Shown one piece after another: positions 15,803-24,385 of a stretch of DNA of 64,000 bases. A program made the translations under genes and the position numbers. Below the pieces are notes generated by a model. It saw only the letters and a list, made by a program, of their open reading frames with translations. It ran no database searches and was not told the DNA's origin. The stretch's first letter is position 1. Every line of letters starts with the position of its first letter. The stretch comes from Serratia nevei (GTDB lineage: Bacteria > Pseudomonadota > Gammaproteobacteria > Enterobacterales > Enterobacteriaceae): assembly GCF_037948395.1 (NCBI RefSeq), contig NZ_CP149940.1, positions 3,472,001 to 3,536,000 on the forward strand, read 5' to 3'.

Positions 15803-18400
15803 TTAGACCTCGCTACATTCAATTGTTTGGATAGCTGCAAATGTCGCCAGCGAATAATTTTTATTTACCAACTCTGGGATATTCTCTTGCGGATATTGGT
15901 TAGGCATCCCATACTCCCACTTGTTGTAAGCAACTTCACTCCCACTATCGCATATATTGTGCGTTCCGCCATGAGCGCTATCACCTAAAGTCACGGTAAC
16001 TTTTCCAGTTAACTTTCTGGAGCACAAAATCTTAATTACCGTTGGCGAAACAGCGGTAACCGTCAAGTTATCAGAGCTAAGTGCACCTGATGAATCAGCG
16101 ACAGAGATTCCCTTATCTGAATGCTCAACATAGTTCCACCCGCTGAATACTTTGTTGAACTTCAGCGGGCTGATATGAGGTGTCATACCAAGATAAATAG
16201 CATCATCATGATATACACCCTTCTCACACTTAAATGGATATGAGCCATATCCCGACATGTGACGGAATGCATCCCGAGCAAACATAGCGCCAATAATTCG
16301 ATATGAGTTAGCCGATAAATGCGCGCCTGGATTCGATAATCCCTGATACGATCCGACCAGCACGACATTATCATTTTTTAGCGCCAATTCTATTTGCGCG
16401 GAAGGTACACCCATCCCGCGAACATAGTTATTCCCGAGTTGATTAAGCATAAACAGCGGCTTTCGGGCTTGCCCGCTTTTATCCATACATGACGCAATCA
16501 GAGTATCATGCATTGACTGCAAGCGAGGATAATAGAATTCAAACGACTGACCATTATCATTCTCACCCTGCATGTAGATAATGCCGCCAATTTCCCAATC
16601 GTAGCCAGCAGCAGCTGCGGCTTCTGCAATGCCATCCAGGGCGGTCTCCACACGGTTGTATATCTCTGGTGTCGCGCCCTTCTTCAGTTGTTCGATGGTT
16701 CGGCCGGAAACGCCGCAGCAGGCGACGCCGATGATAAAGTCCTCATCATTTTCCACACCCATGCTTTGGTTGTGATAGGCCTTCAAATTATTGGCAAAGG
16801 ACGAAGAAATAGTCTCTCCATATCCGCCAGACGTGTTGGCCACGATGTTTCCTGCGTTATCCTGCATGACCTCAACCAGCGGCCTAAAGATATTTGCACC
16901 ACCAAGCGGCGCATATTCATAAGTTGTATTGGTGGAGAACTTCATACCGCGCGGCGAATCGCCAAGCATCACATTACCTAACGATTGAGTAAGTGATAAG
17001 GCGACGCCGCTTTGCGCACCTACTGAGAACGATTGGCCGTAGACAATCCAAAACTGCACTTTCTTCTTGGTTTTATTTGGATTACCCAGCGCCGGAACGT
17101 TATTAAAAATTCTGCGACCAAAATTGGTTTTTGCCGAATCCGCAAATGACTGTACCAGAGATATAATAGAATCCTCAGACATTTTTCTTGCGGATGAACT
17201 TCCGTCATACCCTGCAATTTTCGCATGCAGCACGCAGTTTTTATCAACACGAAGCCCCACCACGCCACGGCTATCACGAAGTGCAAGAATATCGCCACCG
17301 GTTCCAATCGATATTTTTATGCTCCCGTAACTTAAATTTGTTGCAGAGTTCAATATCGCACTGATTTTCGGGAGGTAAAGGTTACCGGCTTTCGCTTTAA
17401 GAAGGGTAAGACCAAGCCTATCTTTTATCTTAAAACTACCATCATCGCTTTTAACTACAGAGAAATCTTTATTTTTAATGACATTGTCTGATACTTCTGT
17501 GTTTTCAGAGAAAAATCCATTTCTACTAAATTCAACTAATTTGCTGACAAAACCAACCCCGCCGTCATTATCTGCAGACCAATATGCGGCAACCATACCC
17601 AGCTTATCACGCCACCGCATGAATGGTTTTCCTGCGGATTTTTTTATTATATCAGTTATTGCTTTACCTGGAGCATCAGCTATGGCTATAGCTTGACCAT
17701 TAGTTTTTCGGTAATAAATGAATGAAGCATCGGCCCCCACTCCCTGGGCAACTCGGAATGATTTTCCTTCTGATGTTCCCGCTAATCCTGCAATCGTGCC
17801 GTCTGGGTCATCTTCTGTAATATAGTAGGTATTGGCGTCTGCGATGTTCTGGGCATTTTCAGCATAAGTTTTTGCTCTATCAGCGTCTGATTTTGCACTT
17901 TCCGAAGCCCCTTTAGCCTCTTCTGAGCTAACCACTGCTTGCTCTTTGTTTTCGCCAGATATAACCGCATATTCTTTCGCAGATATGCTGGCCTCTTTTG
18001 CCTGGTCTTTTGCTTCTACAGCTGTCGTTGCCGCCCCTATTGCTTCAGAGCTGTTACTGGACGTAATCCCGTACCAGCGCTTCATCTCTGCGTAGACTGT
18101 AGGATCAGCAAGAACAGGGTCAGCAAAGCGGACGTAATCATTAAGTGAGCCTGGCGGGCTATTCGCCTCAAGCTCCATGTCTCCTATCACGGTTGTCCGG
18201 TTTGCTTCCGGGTAAAGCACGGTGACACGGTAGTAGCCAGGTACAAGCTCAAATGAATATTCACCATAAGGCCCGGTTTCTTGGCTTACATGCAACTCAC
18301 GAAACGTATCAGCCGTTGTTCGTTTTGCTAAAATTATTATCTTTGCCCCAGGAACGGCGATGCCTTCCGGGTTGCGAAATTTCCCGGCTAGTTTTATCAT
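15803..18400 (-). CDS. Tail spike with SGNH/sialate-O-acetylesterase-like domain
   Basis: An 865-aa protein. Residues 1-95 form a beta-sandwich attachment domain (MIKLAGKFRNPEGIAVPGAK start, YGEYSFELVPGYYRVTVLYP). Residues about 110-210 are an Ala/Glu-rich coiled coil. A central region follows, then an SGNH-type esterase domain at about 445-720: Ser457 in YGQSFSVG, Gln611-Gly-Glu-Asn-Asp and His694 in AHLSANSYR are positioned as expected for the Ser/His active site and oxyanion Asn of SASA-type carbohydrate esterases. About 140 C-terminal residues may fold as a beta domain. It probably binds and de-O-acetylates host surface polysaccharide. It lies next to a phage acyltransferase gene on the opposite strand. 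Confidence 0.82.
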   Translation of the reverse strand: MIKLAGKFRNPEGIAVPGAKIIILAKRTTADTFRELHVSQETGPYGEYSFELVPGYYRVTVLYPEANRTTVIGDMELEANSPPGSLNDYVRFADPVLADPTVYAEMKRWYGITSSNSSEAIGAATTAVEAKDQAKEASISAKEYAVISGENKEQAVVSSEEAKGASESAKSDADRAKTYAENAQNIADANTYYITEDDPDGTIAGLAGTSEGKSFRVAQGVGADASFIYYRKTNGQAIAIADAPGKAITDIIKKSAGKPFMRWRDKLGMVAAYWSADNDGGVGFVSKLVEFSRNGFFSENTEVSDNVIKNKDFSVVKSDDGSFKIKDRLGLTLLKAKAGNLYLPKISAILNSATNLSYGSIKISIGTGGDILALRDSRGVVGLRVDKNCVLHAKIAGYDGSSSARKMSEDSIISLVQSFADSAKTNFGRRIFNNVPALGNPNKTKKKVQFWIVYGQSFSVGAQSGVALSLTQSLGNVMLGDSPRGMKFSTNTTYEYAPLGGANIFRPLVEVMQDNAGNIVANTSGGYGETISSSFANNLKAYHNQSMGVENDEDFIIGVACCGVSGRTIEQLKKGATPEIYNRVETALDGIAEAAAAAGYDWEIGGIIYMQGENDNGQSFEFYYPRLQSMHDTLIASCMDKSGQARKPLFMLNQLGNNYVRGMGVPSAQIELALKNDNVVLVGSYQGLSNPGAHLSANSYRIIGAMFARDAFRHMSGYGSYPFKCEKGVYHDDAIYLGMTPHISPLKFNKVFSGWNYVEHSDKGISVADSSGALSSDNLTVTAVSPTVIKILCSRKLTGKVTVTLGDSAHGGTHNICDSGSEVAYNKWEYGMPNQYPQENIPELVNKNYSLATFAAIQTIECSEV

Positions 18401-18445
18401 GCTAAAACACCTATTTTAATGAATGACAGATAACAGGGTAATTGA

Positions 18446-19441
18446 GTGAAAGACAGATTGTTTTACTTGGACATGGCTAGAGCACTTTCAATTATTACTG
18501 TGTTCCTTGCACATATTTATTCGGAACAGCTTCCAGAATCATACATATCTAAAATGCTTTTCCTATTTTCTCCATCTGTACCAATGGCTTTACTTGCTAT
18601 TGTGAGTGCCGTGCTAATTACTCCTTCAGTTTTAAAAAGCGCTGGTGATTACTTGAGCAGGCGGTTTGTGAGAATATATATACCTTTACTTATTTGTCTG
18701 GGTATCACTTTTGCAATTAGTAGAATCAACAACCCTTGGGGATATGATTCAACTCATATACTACTACACTCCTTAGGGCTGAGTTTGTTCTTTGAGTTAT
18801 TCAACGTGCAAAATAATGCAGGTATAGGCTATGGATTGTGGTTTATCACGGCCATACTTATCATGTATGTCACCATTCCAATGCAAGTCACGTTATTTAA
18901 AAACAAACACTCATGGCTTTACCTCCTGATACTTATAGCATTATCAACTTTGCTTGGCCTGGGTTTCAACACCCTGGCTGACTTCCCTTCTGTTTTTTCT
19001 GGTTTTTTCATAGGCGTTTATCTAACAGTTAACAACTCGTATGAAAAAGCATTAAACATTAAGTCATCATATTTGTTGATACTATTGATTATCGGAATTG
19101 CCATCAACTACTCACCAATAAATATTCATGGAAAATGGATAAAGGATTTAACATCTGGAGTAATTGCATTAATGATGCTGGCTTTATTTTATAAAATGCA
19201 AAAACTCACCCCTTATTACATTGCAAAATCAATTACATTTTTTAGCCTTATAAGCTATGAATTCTATATGTTGCACTTTTCTTTTATCAATGAACCATTA
19301 AAAAGAATACTCGGAATTACTGGAATAACAAATCAGCTAGCTGTGTCACTTGCCATTTTAATCCCTCTGTCTTTTATTACTCACAAGTTCGGTATGATAC
19401 TGATTAATAAAACAAGATCTAAAACACACAACTCGAATTGA
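18446..19441 (+). CDS. Acyltransferase_3-family O-acetyltransferase (lysogenic-conversion moron)
   Basis: A 331-aa integral membrane protein of about ten helices with the family-3 start (RLFYLDMARALSIITVFLAHI: Arg before the conserved His) and a late YEFYMLHF motif. GTG start with AGGG upstream. Relatives O-acetylate O-antigen or capsule and change serotype (for example Oac of phage Sf6). It lies in the tail-fibre locus but on the opposite strand to all structural genes. It is clearly more AT-rich than the surroundings, so it can be expressed from the lysogen. Likely role: modify the receptor polysaccharide of the host. The acceptor is unknown. Confidence 0.87.
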   Translation: MKDRLFYLDMARALSIITVFLAHIYSEQLPESYISKMLFLFSPSVPMALLAIVSAVLITPSVLKSAGDYLSRRFVRIYIPLLICLGITFAISRINNPWGYDSTHILLHSLGLSLFFELFNVQNNAGIGYGLWFITAILIMYVTIPMQVTLFKNKHSWLYLLILIALSTLLGLGFNTLADFPSVFSGFFIGVYLTVNNSYEKALNIKSSYLLILLIIGIAINYSPINIHGKWIKDLTSGVIALMMLALFYKMQKLTPYYIAKSITFFSLISYEFYMLHFSFINEPLKRILGITGITNQLAVSLAILIPLSFITHKFGMILINKTRSKTHNSN

Positions 19442-19481
19442 ACTACAGCATATTGAAATTTAGCCCCCAAAAGGGCTAAAT

Positions 19482-19904
19482 TTAATTAGGCAATTCAGGC
19501 CATGTGATTTCCGGAGCGTCCGATGGATTTACACGATTTAAAATAACGCTATAGCGCTCCCAATCTTCTAACTGTACTTTTTCAGTTTCAGTCGCCATGC
19601 TTAACCTTACAGCTCTTTCTAGCAGAGAGATCCTTTCTCCTGCATCGGCCATTAATTGATTCTTCTTTATAGTTGCAATCTGAACGGATGTATTTTTATC
19701 AGGTGGGGTTTGACTTACCCAGGCCGGCCCACCACTTTCAGAACCTAGCATCATCCCGACAGGAGGCACAGCAATATATTTCTCATAATCGGCATGAGAT
19801 ATCTCTATGGCATCATCAGGCCAACTGTTATTAACCTCGTACCGTTCTTTTGATATAACAGAAGTTGGATAAAAACCCATTGTCTTTTCACTGAAAAATA
19901 TCAT
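19482..19904 (-). CDS. Tail fibre assembly protein (Tfa-like)
   Basis: A 140-aa protein with ATG at 19904 and GGAG seven bases before it, 2 bp after the fibre gene stop. The sequence has the Tfa form: an N-terminal MIFFSEKTMGFYPTSV, a middle PPVGMMLG-containing segment and a C-terminal helix with LLERAV, then WERYSVILNRV. Tfa proteins are chaperones for folding and trimerising the adjacent fibre. Position directly behind the fibre gene supports this. Confidence 0.88.
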   Translation of the reverse strand: MIFFSEKTMGFYPTSVISKERYEVNNSWPDDAIEISHADYEKYIAVPPVGMMLGSESGGPAWVSQTPPDKNTSVQIATIKKNQLMADAGERISLLERAVRLSMATETEKVQLEDWERYSVILNRVNPSDAPEITWPELPN

Positions 19905-19906
19905 TA

Positions 19907-20716
19907 TTATGCTCCTACTGCCATCCAATAACATTGCGTTTCGCTTGAGCGCATTACTAGATCGAAACTTGTTTTTGTGACATTTTGAACGATGATGTTT
20001 TGAGATGACACTCCCATCTGTGCAGTTTGCGTTACTAGAACAGAAACACATCCAAGCGGAAATGCTATAGGAAATGTCACAGTCATAACGTCAGCCGTTC
20101 TGTATACTGTCCCACCCTGCATTATTCTATTTGTGCGGTTATTTACGTCAGCCCAATACCATGACTCCAGAGTAAAACTTGATTGTGCTGGCGGTTGATT
20201 ATATTGATTATAGCAGTTGTCATTCGCCCATTTCTTCGCATTGTTTTCTGCCGAATTGGCTTTTTCTTGCGCGATGTTCGCAGCCTGTTGCTGAGTTTCT
20301 CCTTTACTGTAAACATCAAGATTGAACCTTGAGTCACCTTTATTCGACAAGTCAGATAAGTTGTTTGCCTTTATTAAAAACCGACTATCACCCTCGCCTT
20401 TACTGTACACATCAATATTCTTTCTAGCTTCTGACTTATTTATCAAATCAGAGAGGTTACTTTGTTTAAGCAAATAATTAGCACCACTTTCTGACAACAG
20501 TTTTTTAATTGCCAAATAAAGTTGATTGTGTTTGCTTTTATCTAGGAGCATGCCCGCACCCTCAATAGCATTTGCTATTTCTTCCTGCACGGCATCCCAC
20601 ATGTCGCTGTTTAATTCTGTCGCACGTCGTCCTGTCGTGCGATCCCCATTAGTAAAACCATTTTTCCCCTGCCCAAATTTATCTACTTGGGCAGTAGGTG
20701 TGTCAATGCGATGCAT
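19907..20716 (-). CDS. Phage tail fibre protein
   Basis: A 269-aa protein; ATG at 20716 with GGAG upstream. The N-terminus (MHRIDTPTAQVDKFGQGKNGFT) is typical of Mu/P2-like fibre proteins that join the baseplate. The middle has imperfect repeats ending DVYSKGE (about residues 103 and 138), spaced by NLSDL segments, which suggest a trimeric repeated shaft. The C-terminus is a beta-rich head with tryptophan and cysteine near the end. Followed by its Tfa partner. It is shorter than most fibres, so it may carry only one of the phage's two receptor specificities. Confidence 0.87.
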   Translation of the reverse strand: MHRIDTPTAQVDKFGQGKNGFTNGDRTTGRRATELNSDMWDAVQEEIANAIEGAGMLLDKSKHNQLYLAIKKLLSESGANYLLKQSNLSDLINKSEARKNIDVYSKGEGDSRFLIKANNLSDLSNKGDSRFNLDVYSKGETQQQAANIAQEKANSAENNAKKWANDNCYNQYNQPPAQSSFTLESWYWADVNNRTNRIMQGGTVYRTADVMTVTFPIAFPLGCVSVLVTQTAQMGVSSQNIIVQNVTKTSFDLVMRSSETQCYWMAVGA

Positions 20717-20717
20717 T

Positions 20718-21296
20718 TTATTCTCCGTCAGACTCAGGATAAGAAAAAATAACAACAGTGTGAGATGGAGCTAACTTTTCAATCACACATTCCGCGACGG
20801 TGTCACCCCACGTTCTAATTGCAGAATTACAACTACTGGTGCATGTCTGCCAGGCAATGCTGGAATCTGCTGGAATAGTCACCCGCCAGTAATAGCGCCA
20901 TTTATCGCCCCACTCGGGATTAGGGCTTTCATTAAGGTTTTGGTACTGCTCTATAGTTACTGATGAATATCCTAACGCATCGAGCTGGTTCCGATAGAAT
21001 TGCTCATTGATACCACCAGCAACGTTAATTTTCGCATCCAACCGCTGCTGGCGCTGCAATAATGTTTGTGTTCCCGGTGGTGAGCAAGAGTCTGGAAGAC
21101 CACATAGCCGCTCATAGCGGTCAATTAGCTCCACTGTTTGAGCCGGGTTAATCTCCTGCATCAGGTCATCACCGCGTTTATGTACTGATGCAAGAGATGG
21201 GGCAAGCCCTCTTAATAATGCGTTATCACCTTCCCATGCAGGGCCTAAAGGAAGCAAATTATAAAGCAGGTTCGTATAGTCGTCTTCCAGTGCCAT
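20718..21296 (-). CDS. Mu gp48-like baseplate protein (YmfQ/DUF2313)
   Basis: A 192-aa protein beginning MALEDDYTNLLYNLLPLGPAW, the form of the YmfQ/DUF2313 family. It contains LIDRYERLCGLPDSC and an RQQRLDAKI segment that are family hallmarks. In Mu this protein lies at the outer edge of the baseplate, between the wedge protein and the fibre. Its gene ends 2 bp before the fibre start, in the same order as in Mu. Confidence 0.88.
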   Translation of the reverse strand: MALEDDYTNLLYNLLPLGPAWEGDNALLRGLAPSLASVHKRGDDLMQEINPAQTVELIDRYERLCGLPDSCSPPGTQTLLQRQQRLDAKINVAGGINEQFYRNQLDALGYSSVTIEQYQNLNESPNPEWGDKWRYYWRVTIPADSSIAWQTCTSSCNSAIRTWGDTVAECVIEKLAPSHTVVIFSYPESDGE

Positions 21297-21305
21297 AACA
21301 CCTCC

Positions 21306-22370
21306 TTAATAGCTTGCCCAGGTGATTGCGCCCAGCACCGGCAATTCTGTGTTACCCAACACAATGTTTTCAGTTGGTGAAACAAGTCGATGAGCATACT
21401 CTCCTGCAGCAATACTAATAGCCTCGCTTATTCGGGATAAATGGAGTGTCCCGGAAGGAATGCCATCACGAAGGAAAAGCGAGTTCAGTTCAGCTGTTAC
21501 CGCTGCCCGCGTCTCAGGATTATCATTCGCTAGGGCGATCGTCATGGGTATGATTTTCTCCGTAGCGGAAAAGGTGAAAAGACCTGCGCCCGCGACAGGG
21601 GCCAATGGTAAGATGTGTTGCCTTGTGGCTTCGACAACCTGTGGCGATGGGGCCGGATGTATAGGATCATTAGTTGCCAACATCACGCCAACAGTTCCGA
21701 CTCCCAGATAATGCCTAAACGTCCAGGCGCGACTTACACCAGGCACTTCTTTTGCCCAGATGACATAATCATGATCTGCACCACCCTGAGGCGTGTAAAA
21801 CCATCTCTCCATAATTCGAGCGCGCCAAGTCTCCAGCGGTTCGACATCCTCTCCTCCAGATATGGAGTCGGCGTAGCCAGCGGAAGGCAAATTAGTTATG
21901 GGAGCCTCCAGCCGGATAATGACGCCATCGTCTGCATTACCTATGCCGCCTGCCACGTCGGCCAAAACCGGAGCACGCAACAATCCTCCGCCTGATTTTG
22001 TCGTTGTTGTCACGGTGTAGGATTGCTGATCATCACGTAGCAATTTTGTACCGGTGGCTATTTCAACGTCATCGGGAACCCCTTCCCACCGAACATACCC
22101 ACTTGCGCGGGTTTCAGATTTGCGCGGGCAGCGTTTTATAGCTCCATGACGTACAAGCCATTCAGCATCTGCCAGATCAGGCAACATGTTACGCGCCAGG
22201 TAATCGATATAACCGTAAACAGTGTGTACCGCCGCCGCTTGAACCCGCGCATAAACCTCAGCGTCAAGCCGACGCAAAAGCACATCATCTTCAAACCGCG
22301 TCAGTAAATCGCTGCGAATGTTCGCTATCAACTGCGGCAACGTGGGCCTGCTGAAATTACTGTCAGCCAT
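21306..22370 (-). CDS. Baseplate J-like wedge protein (Mu gp47 family)
   Basis: A 354-aa protein; ATG at 22370 overlaps the previous gene end. It has the baseplate_J pattern: RPTLPQLIANIRSDLLTR at the start, PDLADAEWLVRHGAIK, GGEDVEPLETWRARIMERW in the middle, and EKIIPMTIALANDNPETRAAV in the C-terminal half. It forms the wedge of the contractile-tail baseplate, homologous to P2 gpJ and T4 gp6. Confidence 0.93.
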   Translation of the reverse strand: MADSNFSRPTLPQLIANIRSDLLTRFEDDVLLRRLDAEVYARVQAAAVHTVYGYIDYLARNMLPDLADAEWLVRHGAIKRCPRKSETRASGYVRWEGVPDDVEIATGTKLLRDDQQSYTVTTTTKSGGGLLRAPVLADVAGGIGNADDGVIIRLEAPITNLPSAGYADSISGGEDVEPLETWRARIMERWFYTPQGGADHDYVIWAKEVPGVSRAWTFRHYLGVGTVGVMLATNDPIHPAPSPQVVEATRQHILPLAPVAGAGLFTFSATEKIIPMTIALANDNPETRAAVTAELNSLFLRDGIPSGTLHLSRISEAISIAAGEYAHRLVSPTENIVLGNTELPVLGAITWASY

Positions 22371-22776
22371 TGAGAGCACTCCAAAAATCATCAAAAGTTA
22401 TGTTATGGCGTGTGCCATCACGCTGCCAGATAGTCACCCCAATGCTCAGCACCTCGATGCCGGTTCGCTGCGCCTCGATATCAACACGAGCTGCAACACC
22501 ATCTTCGGTCAACCATTGCAGGGCTTGAGAAACGTATTCCCGTGCTTTAATTGGCGTTCTATTGGTAAGCGTGGTACGTCGCAACAAATACAAACGTGAG
22601 CCTATGCGATCGTTTTGCACCGTCGGCCAGGTATCCCCCCACCATCCCATCGGGTTTTCAACGTTGTCATCCGGCTCAGCGCGTCGCCATGTAAACAGAG
22701 AAATCACAACCGCTCGGGTCAACTTATCGAGCGAAGCATTGGCCTGACGCGGAACACCATTAACAATTAGGATCAC
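22363..22776 (-). CDS. Mu gp46-like baseplate protein
   Basis: A 137-aa protein of the GP46 family (ending DGTRHNITFDDFWSALNG; middle GWWGDTWP and SRLYLLRRTTL). It is the small wedge component that partners the J-like protein, comparable to T4 gp25/P2 gpW. It overlaps both neighbours by a few bases, as expected of a tightly coupled baseplate operon. Confidence 0.9.
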   Translation of the reverse strand: MILIVNGVPRQANASLDKLTRAVVISLFTWRRAEPDDNVENPMGWWGDTWPTVQNDRIGSRLYLLRRTTLTNRTPIKAREYVSQALQWLTEDGVAARVDIEAQRTGIEVLSIGVTIWQRDGTRHNITFDDFWSALNG

Positions 22777-23309
22777 GTGTTCATCTCCTGATTGGGTTTC
22801 CCGGTTTTACCGCCGTGAGTATCGTTATGATCGTGAACGTTATATTGTTCACGCACTTTGCTCACAGTACTGGTCTTATCGCTTATTTCCCCGTTGGGGA
22901 CTTCAAGAAGCGGGGTGTTGAAGGTGGCTTTTTGTTTCGCATTCACAACAAAATGCGCTGTGCTCACTTCTATGCGGTTCCCTCGACGCAGTACGACGCT
23001 GTCCCCCTCATCCGAATAGAGCGCCACTTCACCACCCTCTAAGCCTTTGAGGCGGTATCGCCGATCTGAAACCGTCAGAATCACGCCATGAGAACGATCA
23101 CCGCCGACAAACATTGCTATGGCTTCAGCACCGGCATGAGCAGCAGAAGTGAAACCATAAGGTTCAAGATGTTCAACGCTATTCTTTGGCTCATTGGCAA
23201 CAACAGCGATATCGATCATTTGGCATTTCTGTGCTGTATCGATGCCACGCACTACCGCCCTTGCAAGTAGATTCGACAGTCCACGGTAAAGGAGGTCTTT
23301 CATGTTCAT
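22773..23309 (-). CDS. Baseplate spike protein V (Mu gp45-like)
   Basis: A 178-aa protein with an N-terminal OB-fold (DIAVVANEPKNSVEHLEPYG, ILTVSDRRYRLKGLEGGEVALYS) followed by a beta-helix and a histidine-rich C-terminus (HDHNDTHGGKTG). The latter resembles the iron-binding HxH tip of gpV/gp45 membrane-piercing spikes. GGAGG precedes the first ATG at 23309; a second ATG lies two codons in. The upstream stop and this start share one base. Confidence 0.9.
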   Translation of the reverse strand: MNMKDLLYRGLSNLLARAVVRGIDTAQKCQMIDIAVVANEPKNSVEHLEPYGFTSAAHAGAEAIAMFVGGDRSHGVILTVSDRRYRLKGLEGGEVALYSDEGDSVVLRRGNRIEVSTAHFVVNAKQKATFNTPLLEVPNGEISDKTSTVSKVREQYNVHDHNDTHGGKTGKPNQEMNT

Positions 23310-24385
23310 TAGAAATCGTCCTCCACGGCCTTCTTGCGCTTCGGCCTTTTGCCTGGTTTATTCGGCTCGGGGAGATATGCGTCCTCTGGCCCTACGCGAA
23401 TCTCGCTGGTTGTGCCATTTTCATCGAGGCTATACGTCACCTCCGCTATCACCATTTCCCGATTGTTGAAACCCAGGATGGGATCAAAAACAATTACGCG
23501 TTGATTGGGTTTCCACAAACTGCCATCCCCCTGCCGCCAGCCCTGAACGGTATAAGTGGTTTCCTCAGTGCGAGCGGCGCGTTGTAGCGCTTCAAACTCA
23601 CATCGCGATTTACAGGTTGCGCCTGTCGCATTGCCGGTTTGCTGAATTGCATAGGGGCGATAACGGGTAATCTGATCGTCTTTTGTTGATGCTCGAATCG
23701 CGGAAATGGTGGCCTCACCAAAATCGACATTTCCCCCAGCCCGTTGACCAGAAACCTGATAATCAGAGAAACGATCTCGGATACTCTGTTCGGTGTCACA
23801 AAGAAGAATGTTTTCACCAAATACCAATGCAGTAACCGCATGGGTTGAGCCTATCGCACCAATGACAAGCTGCCCTTTCGGATCGTCATAGGCTAGCGCC
23901 TGTTGCTGTGCCAACAATTTGGCAAGCACTTCCCTGACGGTTTCACCATGATCAGCCTGTATTCCCTGTAACGGGGCAGTGGGTGCCCCTTCATCTAAAA
24001 CAGTCACATTAAAAGGCTCGGCAAGCTTCTTAGCGATCTGCGCCAGCGTTCGCCCGCTAAATTGAGTTGGAGCCGCTACACAATCAATCAGATCACATGT
24101 TTTGCTTCGACCGGTAATACCGAAGCTGACCGATTGAGCATCGTAGCGAACGGGCATCGCTTCAATCCATCCGGTGATAACCAGGTCATCACCAATCAGC
24201 ACTTCAACCAGTTCGCCCTTTTTAACCCGTGGTTGCAAAGGAACGCTGCCCGTTTCACCTGGCCACTGGCGCGTAATTTGCACATTAAAATCCCGTGCCA
24301 GCCGTTCTATACCTGCCGCGATTTTTACTGACGTCCAGCCTCCCCACTCGCGGCCATTAACGCGCAGTGTTACAAAATTATTCAT
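23309..24385 (-). CDS. Baseplate hub protein (Mu gp44/gpP-like, late-control D family)
   Basis: A 358-aa protein with the Mu gpP pattern: LRVNGREWGGWTSVKI start, then ITGRSKTCDLIDC, SGRTLAQIAKKLAEPF and a C-terminal lysine-rich tail. It is the central hub ring linking the tube to the spike, related to T4 gp27. Its start overlaps the end of the DNA-circularisation gene. Confidence 0.9.
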   Translation of the reverse strand: MNNFVTLRVNGREWGGWTSVKIAAGIERLARDFNVQITRQWPGETGSVPLQPRVKKGELVEVLIGDDLVITGWIEAMPVRYDAQSVSFGITGRSKTCDLIDCVAAPTQFSGRTLAQIAKKLAEPFNVTVLDEGAPTAPLQGIQADHGETVREVLAKLLAQQQALAYDDPKGQLVIGAIGSTHAVTALVFGENILLCDTEQSIRDRFSDYQVSGQRAGGNVDFGEATISAIRASTKDDQITRYRPYAIQQTGNATGATCKSRCEFEALQRAARTEETTYTVQGWRQGDGSLWKPNQRVIVFDPILGFNNREMVIAEVTYSLDENGTTSEIRVGPEDAYLPEPNKPGKRPKRKKAVEDDF

